A stretch of 64,000 nt of DNA from Pseudomonas sp. CCI4.2 (GCF_034350045.1 NZ_CP133781.1:4016501-4080500); one strand, 5' to 3'; numbered from the stretch's first letter, positions 9,668 to 19,703 are shown. Notes: generated by a model not told the origin, from the sequence alone. Made by a program: numbers and translations.

Positions 9668-10310
9668 CTATTCAATCGAGCAATTGCTTAGCCCACTTTA
9701 AAGGCGACGCATCCGCTGCGCCTATCCGTTAGGTGACTAAAAATAGCACTCCGTTACGCTGGGCCAAAACGGTTTTTTTGCAGGGTTGAAATAACTTTTT
9801 CGATTTTATGACGCAGGTCAAATCTCTGACGTTAATAAGCTGACGGTCTTGATTTAAAATGCCGTTAAAAAAAAGCCCCTCAGGCCACTCAAATGGAGTG
9901 CTATTCGACTTTTAGCAGGAAAATAGTATTCGAATGACTGCTTGACGCTGGTGTTCTTGGAAGGGTCGGCCTGAACCGCTGGGTTAAGTCGCTCACACGC
10001 TTGCGGGCTATGGCTGAAGCCATAGCGGGCCACTCGGGTATAGAGTCGGGCTATAAACCGGTGGCGCGACTTGATAAAATTCGCTACAAGTAACGGCCGT
10101 TGAAACAGTTTCGACGCCTGTCGTTCAACACCCTATTGCGCCGCAGTTACACCTAAGGTTATACCTTCAATACAGGATTAAGTTCTGCGCGGACGCATTC
10201 AAATGAATAGTTCGCAGGCAATCGTAAGTTCAAAACAATTAGAACGGCACAGGCTCATTAATGGGCCGTGTATAGACGCTTGTGATTTCTTACCTAATCG
10301 AGAACCGCCC
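9668..10310. other. Intergenic stretch with a possible gene fragment
   Basis: No complete gene is visible. On the + strand, 9938-10093 is an open frame of 51 codons without a good start. It ends in GYKPVARLDKIRYK before TAA and has Pseudomonas-like G/C-ending codons, so it may be the 3' end of a lost gene. The rest is AT-rich and may hold the promoter of the chemoreceptor gene. Confidence 0.35.
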
Positions 10311-11936
10311 GTGACAATAAGAAATATGAACATCGCACCACGCGCCTTTCTCGGGTTCGCGTTTATTGCAGTCTTGGTTATAGGCTTGGGGGTGTTTGCG
10401 CTGAACCGCATGACCGTGATCCGTCAAGCCGCCACTGAGATGCAGTTCAACGTCCTGCCCAGTGTTACGTTTCTCGGAAACGTGACGGAGAACGTACTGC
10501 GCCTGCGCGTTACTTCCTTTCGGATACTGCTCAATCGTGAACCGGCCATGTTGCAAGAAAGCACCGGGCGCATTGATGACTTGGTGAGTAAGTTACAGCA
10601 AGCAAAAGCCAGCTATTCGGCGCTGCCCATGACAACCGAGGAGGCCGCTTTATATAAAACGTTCAGCGCTACGCTGGACAGTTACCTCCATGCGCAGACC
10701 CAAATGATTCAGTTGTCGCGGGACGATAAACTTGAAGAAGCACGCGGTGTGATCAACTCGCGCATGAAAGCCGATTCAGATTTGATGGGTGATCAACTCA
10801 AGCAATTGATCGCTATTAACAAAAGTGAAGCAAAGCAGACGCTAGATGACGCCAGCGCTAAATACGATAACGCTACTGTCATGGTCATCGTGGTCGCGGT
10901 CAGTGCCGCGCTGTTGACGGTTTTGCTGGCGTGGCTGTTGACCCGCAGCATTGTCATCCCACTGACACGAGCACTGCGCGCAGCTGAAGACATCGCCGGT
11001 GGTAATTTGACCAAGACCATTCTGATTGACGGTCACGATGAGCCGGCGCGCTTGCTGACGGCATTGCAGGTCATGCAGCAAAACCTGCGTAAAACCATCG
11101 AGCAGATTTCCGGTTCAGCGACCCAGCTGGCCTCGGCGGCTGAAGAGCTGAGCGTAGTCACAGACGAAGCCTCCCGTGGCCTGCAACAGCAGAATAATGA
11201 AATCGAGCAGGCAGCTACTGCGGTCAACGAAATGACCGCCGCAGTCGAAGAGGTTGCACGCAACGCCGTCTCCACGTCCGAAGCCTCGCAGCAATCGAAC
11301 CAGACGGCGTGTGAGGGCCGTGATCGGGTGGTGGAAACGGTTTCGGCAATACAAGCCATGACCCAAGACGTGCAAACCACGACGTTGTTGGTTGAAGGCT
11401 TGGCCGTGCAAGGGCGAGATATTGGCAAAGTGCTGGACGTGATTCGGTCGATTGCCGAGCAAACCAACTTGCTGGCGTTGAACGCGGCCATTGAAGCGGC
11501 ACGTGCCGGTGAGGCGGGCAGGGGCTTTGCGGTGGTGGCTGACGAAGTACGGGCACTGGCCCATCGGACGGCGCAGTCGACCCAGGAAATCGAGCAAATG
11601 GTCGCAGGGATTCAAAACGGCACCGGTGAAGCGGTGCAATCGATGTTGGTGAATACCAATCGTACCCAGTCGACGTTAGAGCTGGCCCGTGCCGCCGGCG
11701 TGGCGCTGGAGCAGATCACAGTGGCGATTTCGCACATCAACGAACGCAACCTGGTAATCGCCAGTGCGTCGGAAGAGCAGGCTCAGGTCTCGCGTGAAGT
11801 CGACCGCAATCTGGTCAACATCCGCGACCTCGCCACCCAATCCGCTGCCGGCGCGCATCAAACCAGCGCGGCCAGCACTGAACTGTCTCGATTGGCGCTT
11901 GATCTGAATGAGATGGTGGCTAGGTTTGTGATTTGA
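10311..11936 (+). CDS. Methyl-accepting chemotaxis protein, 4HB-type sensor
   Basis: This is an inner-membrane chemoreceptor of about 541 aa from GTG 10311 (MTIRNMNIAPRAFLGF); ATG 10326 is an alternative, and the longer frame from 10203 adds an unlikely leader. The first TM lies at about 10-30. A four-helix-bundle periplasmic domain follows, then TM2 (VMVIVVAVSAALLTVLLAWLL), a HAMP domain and a long coiled-coil signalling domain. The hairpin tip IAEQTNLLALNAAIEAARAG, which contacts CheA/CheW, is intact. There is no C-terminal CheR pentapeptide. The ligand is unknown. Confidence 0.93.
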   Translation: MTIRNMNIAPRAFLGFAFIAVLVIGLGVFALNRMTVIRQAATEMQFNVLPSVTFLGNVTENVLRLRVTSFRILLNREPAMLQESTGRIDDLVSKLQQAKASYSALPMTTEEAALYKTFSATLDSYLHAQTQMIQLSRDDKLEEARGVINSRMKADSDLMGDQLKQLIAINKSEAKQTLDDASAKYDNATVMVIVVAVSAALLTVLLAWLLTRSIVIPLTRALRAAEDIAGGNLTKTILIDGHDEPARLLTALQVMQQNLRKTIEQISGSATQLASAAEELSVVTDEASRGLQQQNNEIEQAATAVNEMTAAVEEVARNAVSTSEASQQSNQTACEGRDRVVETVSAIQAMTQDVQTTTLLVEGLAVQGRDIGKVLDVIRSIAEQTNLLALNAAIEAARAGEAGRGFAVVADEVRALAHRTAQSTQEIEQMVAGIQNGTGEAVQSMLVNTNRTQSTLELARAAGVALEQITVAISHINERNLVIASASEEQAQVSREVDRNLVNIRDLATQSAAGAHQTSAASTELSRLALDLNEMVARFVI

Positions 11937-11996
11937 TCCGATCAAAAACGGCACAACGTTCTGAATCGCGAGTAAAGCGCCTACAGAAGGCCGAGG

Positions 11997-12986
11997 CTAG
12001 CGATAGGCTGCGTGGGCGGCGGCGTCAGTTTTCACCCTGTTCGCAGGTGGTTCTCCCGCCAATGCACTGATCAAGTTCTGCACCGCACATCGGGCCATTG
12101 CTTCGCGGGTTTCGTGGGTAGCGGACCCCATGTGCGGCGTGGCGACGACGTTGTCCAACCTCAGCAACGGCGACTCCGGGTCCAGCGGCTCACGTTCGAA
12201 CACATCAAGCCCTGCGGCGTGAATCTGACCGCTTTGCAACGCCGCAATCAACGCTGCCTCGTCCACCACCTTGCCCCTGGAAATGTTGATAAAAATGCTC
12301 TGCGGGCGCATTAAAGCAAATTGTTCAGCACCGATCATGCCCTCGGTTTCAGCGGTCAAAGGCAGGGTCAGGCAAATAAAGTCGGCTTCCTGCAACAGCG
12401 CATCCAGGCGTCGATAGCTTGTATTGAAACGCGCCTCGACGGCGGGTTTTGGGGAGTGGCTGTGGTAAATCACCGGCATGCCGAAGCCAAAATGCCCGCG
12501 CTGCGCCAGCGCCTCGCCAATCCGGCCCATGCCAATGATACCCAAGGTTTTACCGTGGACATCGCTACCAAAATGCTCAGCTCCCAAGTTGCTCGTCCAC
12601 TGACCGTTACGCACAAGGTTGGCCAGCTCAACCACTCGCCGGGCGGCGGCAAGGAGTAGCGCAAAGCCGGTATCGGCGGTGGTTTCGGTCAACACATCCG
12701 GAGTATTTGTCAGCACAATGCCGCGCCGGTGGAAGTATTCCAGGTCATAGTTATCAACACCCACCGAGACACTCGCTACCGCTTCCAGGTGCGGCGCCAG
12801 GTCGAGTAGCGCCGCGTCCAGCTTAAGGCTGGCACCGAGCAAACCGTGTGCTTGAGGCAGGGCCGCCCGCAGGCGCGCCAGTGCGTCGCGATTGGGCTCG
12901 TCGATAAACACAACGTCGGCGTGCTGCTGTAAGCGGCTCATCAACGCGGGGGACAGTTTTTTGTACAAAACGACCTGTTTTCTCAT
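11997..12986 (-). CDS. kguD: 2-ketogluconate 6-phosphate reductase (D-isomer 2-hydroxyacid dehydrogenase)
   Basis: The enzyme reduces 2-keto-6-phosphogluconate to 6-phosphogluconate, the last step of the peripheral 2-ketogluconate pathway. It has a Rossmann NAD(P)-binding site GIIGMGRIGEA and the catalytic Arg/Glu/His set of D-2-hydroxyacid dehydrogenases (NISRGKVVDE, FEREPL, ATPHMGSAT). Start ATG 12986 gives 329 aa; an upstream TTG at 13007 overlaps the end of kguT. The gene is last in the leftward kguE-K-T-D operon, and that context sets it apart from general glyoxylate reductases. It stops with TAG. Confidence 0.9.
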   Translation of the reverse strand: MRKQVVLYKKLSPALMSRLQQHADVVFIDEPNRDALARLRAALPQAHGLLGASLKLDAALLDLAPHLEAVASVSVGVDNYDLEYFHRRGIVLTNTPDVLTETTADTGFALLLAAARRVVELANLVRNGQWTSNLGAEHFGSDVHGKTLGIIGMGRIGEALAQRGHFGFGMPVIYHSHSPKPAVEARFNTSYRRLDALLQEADFICLTLPLTAETEGMIGAEQFALMRPQSIFINISRGKVVDEAALIAALQSGQIHAAGLDVFEREPLDPESPLLRLDNVVATPHMGSATHETREAMARCAVQNLISALAGEPPANRVKTDAAAHAAYR

Positions 12987-13003
12987 GGTATTCACGCCTG
13001 TGT

Positions 13004-14302
13004 TCAAGGATGCGCAGCCACCCGGGGTAGGGGACGCTCGGTGCGCGCCGGTTTCGTGTCATTGCCGGGGTTGAGCAGCAGCGTTAGCACCACCGAGACC
13101 AACAACGCGCCACTCATTAATAGATACGAGGCACCTGGGTTGCCGGTTGCGCCGTTCAAATAACCGACCAAATAAGAACCGCCAAACGAACCCAGCGCGC
13201 CCATGCTGTTGATCAGCGCCATCGCGCCGCCGGCCACGTTGGCGGGCAATATCTCGGGGACGATGGCAAAAAAAGGCCCATAGGGCGCGTACATGCAAGC
13301 GCCCGCCAGCACCAACAGTGAATAGGACCACCAGAAATGCTCGCTGCCCAAGGCATATGACCCGTAGAAGGCGAGGGCCGCCAACAGCAGCGGCGGCCAA
13401 ACGAAGCGTTTACGGCGCTGAATCCGGTCTGAGCCCCAGGAAACTGCAAGCATCGCAATCACCGCCGCCAAGTACGGAAGGGCCGACAACCATCCCGCCT
13501 CAACCATGTTCAAGTCGGCGCCTTGTTTGAGAATCGACGGCAGCCACAACACAAACCCGTAAACGCCAATGCTCCAGCAGAAAAATTGCAACGACAGGAT
13601 GATTACCTTGGGTGAGCGAAAGGCTTCGGCATAGTTTTTTACTGGCTTGATGCCGACTTGCTCGGCTTCCAGGGTGCTTTGCAGTTCGGCTTTTTCGGCC
13701 TCGTGCAACCATTTCGCCTGCGCCGGTTTTTCATCGGCTACCTGCCACCAAATAAACGCCCAGATGATTGCTGGCATGCCTTCGACGATGAACATCCAGC
13801 GCCAATTGAAATGTGCCACGAGGTAGCCGGACACTACCGACATCCAAAGCATCGTTACCGGGTTGCCGAGGATCAAAAAGGTGTTGGCTCGCGAGCGTTC
13901 GGCGCGGGTAAACCAATGGCACAGGTACACCAGCATCGCCGGCATGACCGCCGCTTCGACTACGCCTAGCATGAAACGAATGCCGATCAGCACGTAAGCA
14001 TTGGAGATGATCCCGGTCAGCGTGGCCAGGCAGCCCCATAAAATCAGGCTGACGAAAATCAGCTTTTTAACACTGTTCTTTTGCGCATAAATCGCGCCGG
14101 GGACTTGGAAGAAGAAATAACCCAGAAAAAACAGTGCACCCAGCAATGACGAAAGGCCCGGGGTAAGGTGCAGGTCCTCGGCCATGCCCGATGCGGCGGC
14201 GAACCCATAGTTGGCGCGGTCCAAATAGGCCAAGCTGTAGGTGATGAACACGATGGGCATGATGTACAGCCAGCGGCGGTTGATCAGACGTAGCTTTTCC
14301 AT
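13004..14302 (-). CDS. kguT: 2-ketogluconate transporter (MFS, ACS family)
   Basis: This is a 432-aa major-facilitator permease with twelve predicted membrane helices, of the anion:cation symporter branch. The start IMPIVFITYSLAYLDRANYG is characteristic: the motif YxDRxNxG follows TM1. It imports 2-ketogluconate made in the periplasm from glucose and gluconate. It lies between the kinase and reductase genes of the operon and its stop is immediately before kguD. Confidence 0.9.
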   Translation of the reverse strand: MEKLRLINRRWLYIMPIVFITYSLAYLDRANYGFAAASGMAEDLHLTPGLSSLLGALFFLGYFFFQVPGAIYAQKNSVKKLIFVSLILWGCLATLTGIISNAYVLIGIRFMLGVVEAAVMPAMLVYLCHWFTRAERSRANTFLILGNPVTMLWMSVVSGYLVAHFNWRWMFIVEGMPAIIWAFIWWQVADEKPAQAKWLHEAEKAELQSTLEAEQVGIKPVKNYAEAFRSPKVIILSLQFFCWSIGVYGFVLWLPSILKQGADLNMVEAGWLSALPYLAAVIAMLAVSWGSDRIQRRKRFVWPPLLLAALAFYGSYALGSEHFWWSYSLLVLAGACMYAPYGPFFAIVPEILPANVAGGAMALINSMGALGSFGGSYLVGYLNGATGNPGASYLLMSGALLVSVVLTLLLNPGNDTKPARTERPLPRVAAHP

Positions 14303-14373
14303 GGTGAGGCTCCTGAGCTTGTTTTGTTTTTGTCGCAGCAGGTCAATCGGTGTGCAGAAAGCATACGACTGGT

Positions 14374-15342
14374 TCAGGCAGGTTGTCGTCGTAGCAGGGG
14401 GTCATGGGGAAGGGCCACCTGCAATTCAGCGCGCGACGGCAAGCCTTCCATATCGCCTCGGCTTTGCACGGCGCGGCTGCCTATCCAGTTACCGCGAGCC
14501 ACCGCCAAGGCAAAGCTCTGGTTCTCCAGCAAGGCGCTAATCACCCCCACCGCAAAGCCATCCCCCGCACCCACGGTGTCTACCACATTGACCACCGGCA
14601 CACCGGCGACGAAACCTTGATCGTGCTGGGTGCGGTAGTACGCGCCTTTAGCGCCGAGTTTAATCACCACGGCTTCGACGCCTTTATCCAGATAGTACGC
14701 TGCGATGTCGCCCGGATCTTCGAAGCCGGTCAACAGCGCCCCTTCGGCTAAACCTGGCATGACCCAATGCGCAAGCCCGGCCAGGTGGTTGATTTCGCGG
14801 ATCATCGTTGCTTGGTTTGACCACAGCGACGGGCGCAAATTGGGATCGAACGACACACTACGGCCTGATTCACGCATTGAGGTCATCAACAGCCGAGACA
14901 GCTCGCGGGTGTCATCTGACAGCGCTGCCGGAATGCCGGTGGCGTGCAGATGACGAGCGCTCAGCAACGTGGAATGGACATCAGCCACGGACAAATGACT
15001 GGCGGCTGACCCACGACGGAAATACTCCACACCCGGATCACGGCCATCAAGCTCCCGGGATTTCATCTGAAAACCGGTCGGGTGTGCGAGGTCTATCGTG
15101 ACGTGACGGCAGTCAACCCCTTCGCGCTGCAGGCTGTCGATCACGAAGCGTCCCAGCGAGTCTGCCCCGACCCGGCTCAGCCACGCCACGTTGAAGCCCA
15201 ATCGGGACAGACCAATGGCGACGTTGCTGTCAGCCCCGGCAATGCGCTTGCTGAAATGCTCTACTTGAGCCAAATCACCCGGCTGTTCGGCGACGAACAT
15301 CGCCATGGTTTCACCGAAGGAAAGGATGTCGAATTCAGACAT
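14374..15342 (-). CDS. kguK: 2-ketogluconate kinase (PfkB/ribokinase family)
   Basis: The enzyme phosphorylates 2-ketogluconate to 2-keto-6-phosphogluconate. The PfkB fold shows the N-terminal signature FGETMAMFV, the motif GADSNVAIGLSRLG and the catalytic DTVGAGDGFAVG loop (anion hole and base Asp). ATG 15342 follows an AAGGAGG site and overlaps the kguE stop by 8 nt (ATGTCTGA), indicating coupled translation. It resembles KDG kinases, but the operon context supports 2-ketogluconate. Confidence 0.9.
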   Translation of the reverse strand: MSEFDILSFGETMAMFVAEQPGDLAQVEHFSKRIAGADSNVAIGLSRLGFNVAWLSRVGADSLGRFVIDSLQREGVDCRHVTIDLAHPTGFQMKSRELDGRDPGVEYFRRGSAASHLSVADVHSTLLSARHLHATGIPAALSDDTRELSRLLMTSMRESGRSVSFDPNLRPSLWSNQATMIREINHLAGLAHWVMPGLAEGALLTGFEDPGDIAAYYLDKGVEAVVIKLGAKGAYYRTQHDQGFVAGVPVVNVVDTVGAGDGFAVGVISALLENQSFALAVARGNWIGSRAVQSRGDMEGLPSRAELQVALPHDPLLRRQPA

Positions 15343-16117
15343 GATCAAAGGCCTCCTTGGGTTGGCCGAGCCGGGCGAGGGGGTGCAGATGTTGGCGGGT
15401 CAGTGTTAGCAAATCATCGCCTTGTAACGGGTACTCAATAGCGCGAATCACACCCGGCGTGAACTGGCTCAGTAAGTATTCCCACCGCTGCAAATCACTT
15501 GGCGCTGGCGGGATCGCAATAAGCGTGCCCTGAGCATTGCGCGCCACGGCTTTGCAATGCACGTATTCAACGTAGCGCCCTAGCTGCTTGGCGGCGCTGA
15601 CAGCGGATTGCTCCTGCCACTGCCAATTACCGATGTCGAACGTCAGGCCGACTGGGGCGCTCAATTCGTCGATACGGGCGAAGAACCGCCGTAACGGCTC
15701 AATCCGCCCGCCCTGGACCGTTTGATCGTTTTCAACCAGCAAGCGCACGGAATGCCGTGCCAGGCACTCAGCCAGCGCGCCCAGATCACAACTGTCGCTG
15801 AAACTCCCGAGGCAAACTTTCAACCACTGCGCGCCGCAGGCCGTTGCCCGCAGCAGGGTGGCTTCCAGTTGGTTGTTGGGCTGGCTTTGGCCGGTAACCC
15901 ACAGCTCCAGCGGCGATGAGTACAGACATTCCAAACCATAAGCAGCAATGGCTGGTGCGAACCGCTGTTGATTTTCGTCGTTGAACAGCTCTTCCCGAAG
16001 TTCGATGCGTGTCATGCCAGCATCAGCTACCAACGGGATAAAACTGGCTTGGCCTTTTTCACGAACCATGTCCGCGCCGTAGCTCGAAAGACTGATGGAG
16101 ACGGGGTAAAGGGTCAT
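15335..16117 (-). CDS. kguE: KguE, TIM-barrel epimerase-like protein of the 2-ketogluconate operon
   Basis: This is a 260-aa xylose-isomerase-like TIM-barrel (AP endonuclease family 2 fold) protein with metal-ligand-like acidic residues (RIELREELF, LVENDQT, GLTFDIGNW, AIEYPLQG). It is the first gene of the kgu operon, directly downstream of a PtxS-type operator. Its biochemical role in 2-ketogluconate use is less well defined than those of KguK and KguD. The call rests on fold and conserved position. Confidence 0.85.
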   Translation of the reverse strand: MTLYPVSISLSSYGADMVREKGQASFIPLVADAGMTRIELREELFNDENQQRFAPAIAAYGLECLYSSPLELWVTGQSQPNNQLEATLLRATACGAQWLKVCLGSFSDSCDLGALAECLARHSVRLLVENDQTVQGGRIEPLRRFFARIDELSAPVGLTFDIGNWQWQEQSAVSAAKQLGRYVEYVHCKAVARNAQGTLIAIPPAPSDLQRWEYLLSQFTPGVIRAIEYPLQGDDLLTLTRQHLHPLARLGQPKEAFDHV

Positions 16118-16130
16118 TAGCGTTGTCCTC

Positions 16131-16144
16131 TGAAACCGGTTTCA
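16131..16144. promoter_or_regulatory. PtxS operator of the kgu operon
   Basis: A perfect 14-bp palindrome TGAAACCGGTTTCA lies 14 bp upstream of the kguE start. It equals the PtxS site described in Pseudomonas aeruginosa and P. putida, as I recall it. PtxS represses here and is released by 2-ketogluconate. Confidence 0.9.
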
Positions 16145-16183
16145 TTTTACTGCAAGAAAGGTGTTCGTAAGCGTCTAGCGTCG

Positions 16184-17206
16184 TTAAGCGCGACGCTGAG
16201 TCGAGCCGCGCACGATCAGGGTTGCTCGGAAATCGACGAGGTGGGGAGGTCCTGAATCGCCACGCAAGCGGTTGAGCAGGCATTCGAACGCCGTCACGCC
16301 GATATCGTGGGTCGGTTGCGCCAGCGAGGTAATGCCGCTGCCCACCAAGGGGTACCACTCCAATTCATCCAACGCGATCAGGCCGATGTCGTCGAACAAT
16401 GGATAGCCCGACTCCCGTAGCAAGCGCGTGCAGGTCAAGGTAGCGACGCCGTTGCCGGTGAACAGCGCTTTAGGTCCGGGACCGGGCGCCGCTAAAAAGG
16501 CCTGCAATTGCGTGCCCAGTTGATCGCCGGTTTCCAATACTTGTCCGCGCATGTGCCCACGTTGGGCGATCAGCTGTTTGAAAGCGTTAACCCGTTCAAG
16601 CCGCGAGCTGGTGCCGTCCTGTTGTTCGCTGACCAGCAAGATGTCGCGATAACCGCGGTCGTCCAAGTGATCGATGGCCTGGCGCACGGCATCCTCATTG
16701 TTCAGCCCGACCAAGTCGCTTTGCAGTTGCTCGACTTTGCGATCAACCAACACCATCGGCAGTTCTTCATGCAATTGGCGCAGTTCGTCCAGATGATGGC
16801 CGAGGGTGTTTACGATCAAGCCTTCAACGTTGTACGAGCGCAGGGCAGCGAGGTGTACACGCTCCTGCTCGTCATCGCGGTCGGTGTTGCACACTACCAG
16901 GCTGTAACCATGCAAACGGCAGGCAGTTTCGACGCCATGCATCACCGCTACGGAATAGGGATTACGGATGTCGGCGACCAGCATGCCAATCAATCGAGTA
17001 CGTCCACGCTTGAGCCCTCGCGCCATTTGATTGGGGCGATAACCGAGGGTTTCGATCGCGTGTTCGATGCGTGAGGCGATGGCGTCAGACAGCAATTGCC
17101 GATCATCGCCAATAAAGCGCGAGACGCTGGCTTTGGACACTCCCGCGAACTCAGCGACATCATTCATCGTGACGCGGGGGCGCGAATGGGGAGAAAAGCT
17201 ATTCAA
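16184..17206 (-). CDS. ptxS: PtxS, LacI-family repressor of 2-ketogluconate catabolism
   Basis: The 340-aa LacI/GalR regulator has an N-terminal helix-turn-helix (TMNDVAEFAGVSKASVSRFI), the hinge helix MARGLKRGRTRLIGMLVADI and a periplasmic-binding-protein-like effector domain. It represses the adjacent kgu operon and its own gene, and responds to 2-ketogluconate. It lies immediately upstream of kguE on the same strand, the conserved Pseudomonas order. Matching palindromes sit upstream of both kguE and ptxS. Confidence 0.93.
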   Translation of the reverse strand: MNSFSPHSRPRVTMNDVAEFAGVSKASVSRFIGDDRQLLSDAIASRIEHAIETLGYRPNQMARGLKRGRTRLIGMLVADIRNPYSVAVMHGVETACRLHGYSLVVCNTDRDDEQERVHLAALRSYNVEGLIVNTLGHHLDELRQLHEELPMVLVDRKVEQLQSDLVGLNNEDAVRQAIDHLDDRGYRDILLVSEQQDGTSSRLERVNAFKQLIAQRGHMRGQVLETGDQLGTQLQAFLAAPGPGPKALFTGNGVATLTCTRLLRESGYPLFDDIGLIALDELEWYPLVGSGITSLAQPTHDIGVTAFECLLNRLRGDSGPPHLVDFRATLIVRGSTQRRA

Positions 17207-17237
17207 AATAGTGACCCGGATTATAGTTATTGGGCTC

Positions 17238-17251
17238 TGAAAACGGTTTCA
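17238..17251. promoter_or_regulatory. PtxS operator upstream of ptxS
   Basis: TGAAAACGGTTTCA, a 14-bp near-perfect copy of the kguE palindrome (one base differs), lies about 30 bp upstream of the ptxS start. It fits autoregulation. Confidence 0.85.
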
Positions 17252-17396
17252 GAAAACACCAAAGCGAGGCTGGCGTCAACCTTCATGGACTGAACGGTCG
17301 GCCATTGAGCAGGAATCGGGAGCCCGAATAATTGTCATCAAATATGTCAAACCGTGCATGCTAGGCGCCATTTGGTGTTTCAGGATTTCTCCGGTC

Positions 17397-18518
17397 ATGA
17401 CTGCCGCCGTACCATCTACTGCCGATTCATACTCCCGCCGTGCAGCGATCGTCCTGGGTCTTTGCTTGCCCAGCGATACGCTGCTGTACTTGTTGCTGCC
17501 CATGCAGTCTCAAGCATTCGGCGTGACGCTGGCGCAGGCCGGGGTGTTGTTGGCGGCCAACCGACTGGTGCGGATTTTCGGTTATGGCTACGTCATGCGC
17601 TTTTACGCACGAAACGGCGATCGTCCGACGCTGATGTTGGCCTCAGGTGTCGCCGCGCTGTGTGCATTGGGCAACGCATTGATTTCCGGTTTTTGGTGGC
17701 TGCTGATTTTGCGTCTCGCGTGGGGCTTGTGTTTCGGCGCGCTAAACCTGTCGACGCAAGTGTTGGCGACCTCGGAAACGTCGGGTGCCGCACGCCGGGC
17801 AGGGCGCTCAAGGGCGTTAATCGCGGCGGGCCCCATGGTTGCGTTGCCACTGGGCGCTTTGCTGAGCCTTGAAATCGGACCACGGCTGGTTTTTCTATTG
17901 GCGTGTGTATCGGCACTGGTTGCGCTCTGGGTGGCGCGCGGTTTACCCAGCACCGGGCACATCTTGTCAGCGCCTACGGGGCGACGCTTCAAACTGCCGG
18001 ACAGCGTGGCGATCTGGTCATTTGTCGAAGGCGTGGCGTTGGACGGGTTATTCATTTTCGGGCTGTCGCTGCAAGCCCAAGCCATGCTCGGCGGCAATGC
18101 GGTTGTTATCGCGGGCATCTTACTGGCCCTGCGCTACGTGTCGGAAATGCTCTTGAGCCCGATGGGTGGGCGCGCCGCCGAAAACTTCGGGGCGCTGCGC
18201 ATGCTGGTGGCCTTTTCAATCCTCAGCGGCCTTGCACTGACCGCTTTCGGCAGCCATTGGCTAATTGCCGGCGCCGCCTGTGTGCTGATATTGCGGGCGT
18301 TACAGCTGCCGCTGGTGGTGATCATCATTGCCCAACGCAACCCGGGTACAGGACGCGTGCAGGCCATCGCCGCCAATGCGGTTTGGCGTGATATCGGCGC
18401 CGGCATGGGTCCTTTACTGGCGGGTGTGCTGTTGCCAGTCGCTTCGGCGACGTGGGTCTATGCCATTGCCGGATTGGCCATCGCATTGAGTGCTATTGTC
18501 TGCTCGCGGCAAAAATAA
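17397..18518 (+). CDS. MFS transporter
   Basis: This is a 373-aa polytopic membrane protein from ATG 17397; an upstream in-frame start at 17358 adds 13 residues. Hydrophobic segments run the whole length, with an MFS loop-2/3-like basic segment (YARNGDRP) after the second helix. It is divergent from ptxS. The substrate is unknown; drug or metabolite efflux is a guess from family size. It is not clearly part of the kgu pathway. Confidence 0.8.
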   Translation: MTAAVPSTADSYSRRAAIVLGLCLPSDTLLYLLLPMQSQAFGVTLAQAGVLLAANRLVRIFGYGYVMRFYARNGDRPTLMLASGVAALCALGNALISGFWWLLILRLAWGLCFGALNLSTQVLATSETSGAARRAGRSRALIAAGPMVALPLGALLSLEIGPRLVFLLACVSALVALWVARGLPSTGHILSAPTGRRFKLPDSVAIWSFVEGVALDGLFIFGLSLQAQAMLGGNAVVIAGILLALRYVSEMLLSPMGGRAAENFGALRMLVAFSILSGLALTAFGSHWLIAGAACVLILRALQLPLVVIIIAQRNPGTGRVQAIAANAVWRDIGAGMGPLLAGVLLPVASATWVYAIAGLAIALSAIVCSRQK

Positions 18519-18640
18519 GTAACACTTCAGGCAATTTGACAAGTTTCCTTACAAACTAAAGGTCGATTAATCAGGACTCAATTGCCACATTCACTCCAGT
18601 CACATTCGCAGCAAGCTTCCTATAACGCGTATTGAACACA

Positions 18641-19330
18641 ATGAGAATAATGAAAAACTACAACCGTACCGCTGTTCTGAAGCGCTTGCGTCCTTGGGCA
18701 TCCCTTTTATTACCCGTTATATTTATGGGAGCCCTTGTTTTGTTTTTTTCCGTCAGCAGAAGCCTACAAGCACAAACAGCAGGCGGCACACAAACCTTGA
18801 TCTTCATCCGGCACGCCGAGAAGCCAGCCGCAGGATTAGGGCAACTCAACTGCCAGGGCTTAAACCGCGCTATCGCCTTATCAACCGTGTTGCCACGGGA
18901 CTACGGCAACGCCAACTTTGTCTTTGCCTCTAACCCTAATCGCCATGTAAAAGAAGGCGTCAACGACGAATCCTTCAGTTACTTGCGCCCGCTACTGACC
19001 ATTTCCCCGAGCGCCATCAAGTTGGGCCTTGCGATCAACATCGATTTCTCGGCCAATGACACCAGCGACTTGGCGGATGAATTGATGCATGACAAATACC
19101 ACGCAGCCACGGTCTACACTGCCTGGTCACACGGTTATCTGCCGGAGCTGATTAACCGGGTCGCCACTGAAGCCTCGGGAAAAGACCAGGTCATCATTAG
19201 TGACTGGGATTCCAGTGACTACGATTCGCTCTACGTGCTGACCCTTGTGTGGCATGACGGCAAAGCGACGGTTAGTCATAAAGTGGTGAAGCAAGGGCTG
19301 AACAACGGGTCGCTGAGTTGCCCGGTCTGA
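18641..19330 (+). CDS. Histidine phosphatase-fold protein with N-terminal membrane anchor
   Basis: The protein has about 229 aa from ATG 18641; ATG 18650 and TTG 18632 are alternatives. A basic N-terminus leads into one hydrophobic segment (SLLLPVIFMGALVLFF), so the rest is probably periplasmic or a cleaved export product. The phosphoglycerate-mutase/histidine-phosphatase signature LIFIRHAEKP carries the phospho-accepting His, and AWSHGYLPEL may supply the second His. The substrate is unknown. It is the last intact core gene before the accessory island. Confidence 0.8.
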   Translation: MRIMKNYNRTAVLKRLRPWASLLLPVIFMGALVLFFSVSRSLQAQTAGGTQTLIFIRHAEKPAAGLGQLNCQGLNRAIALSTVLPRDYGNANFVFASNPNRHVKEGVNDESFSYLRPLLTISPSAIKLGLAINIDFSANDTSDLADELMHDKYHAATVYTAWSHGYLPELINRVATEASGKDQVIISDWDSSDYDSLYVLTLVWHDGKATVSHKVVKQGLNNGSLSCPV

Positions 19331-19346
19331 TGGGGCATCGCGGCCA

Positions 19347-19703
19347 CTAACGGCCTTCATGTTGCTTGCGGTACGCGCCGGGTTGTACGCCTACGACTTT
19401 ATTGAACGCCCGGGTAAACGCTGAGATCGATTGGTAACCCACGGCCACCGAGGCCTGCTCCACGGTGTTATTGGTTTTGAGCAATTGGCAGGCGTGGCGC
19501 ATGCGCAGCACCAATAACACTTGGCCCGGCGACTGCCCGGTCATCTCATTGAACCGTTTAAAAAACGCCGAGCGAGACAGCTTGACGCTGGCCGCCATGC
19601 TTTCCAGGGTCCAGCTGTGACCAGCCGCTAAAAACCGATCCCCTCGCAACCCTCGCGTTTCCTCCCTCACGCCCTCTGCAGGGTTAAAAAAAATAAAATC
19701 CAC
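19347..19703 (-). pseudogene. AraC-family regulator, 5'-truncated
   Basis: Only the C-terminal double helix-turn-helix is present (HSWTLESMAASVKLSRSAFF, then QASVAVGYQSISAFTRAFNK). The ~150-residue N-terminal sensor expected for the family is missing, and the frame hits TGA just upstream of 19703. Homology appears to end near 19680, where the composition turns AT-rich. The break probably marks the left border of the accessory element. The missing 5' half was not found in the window. Confidence 0.75.
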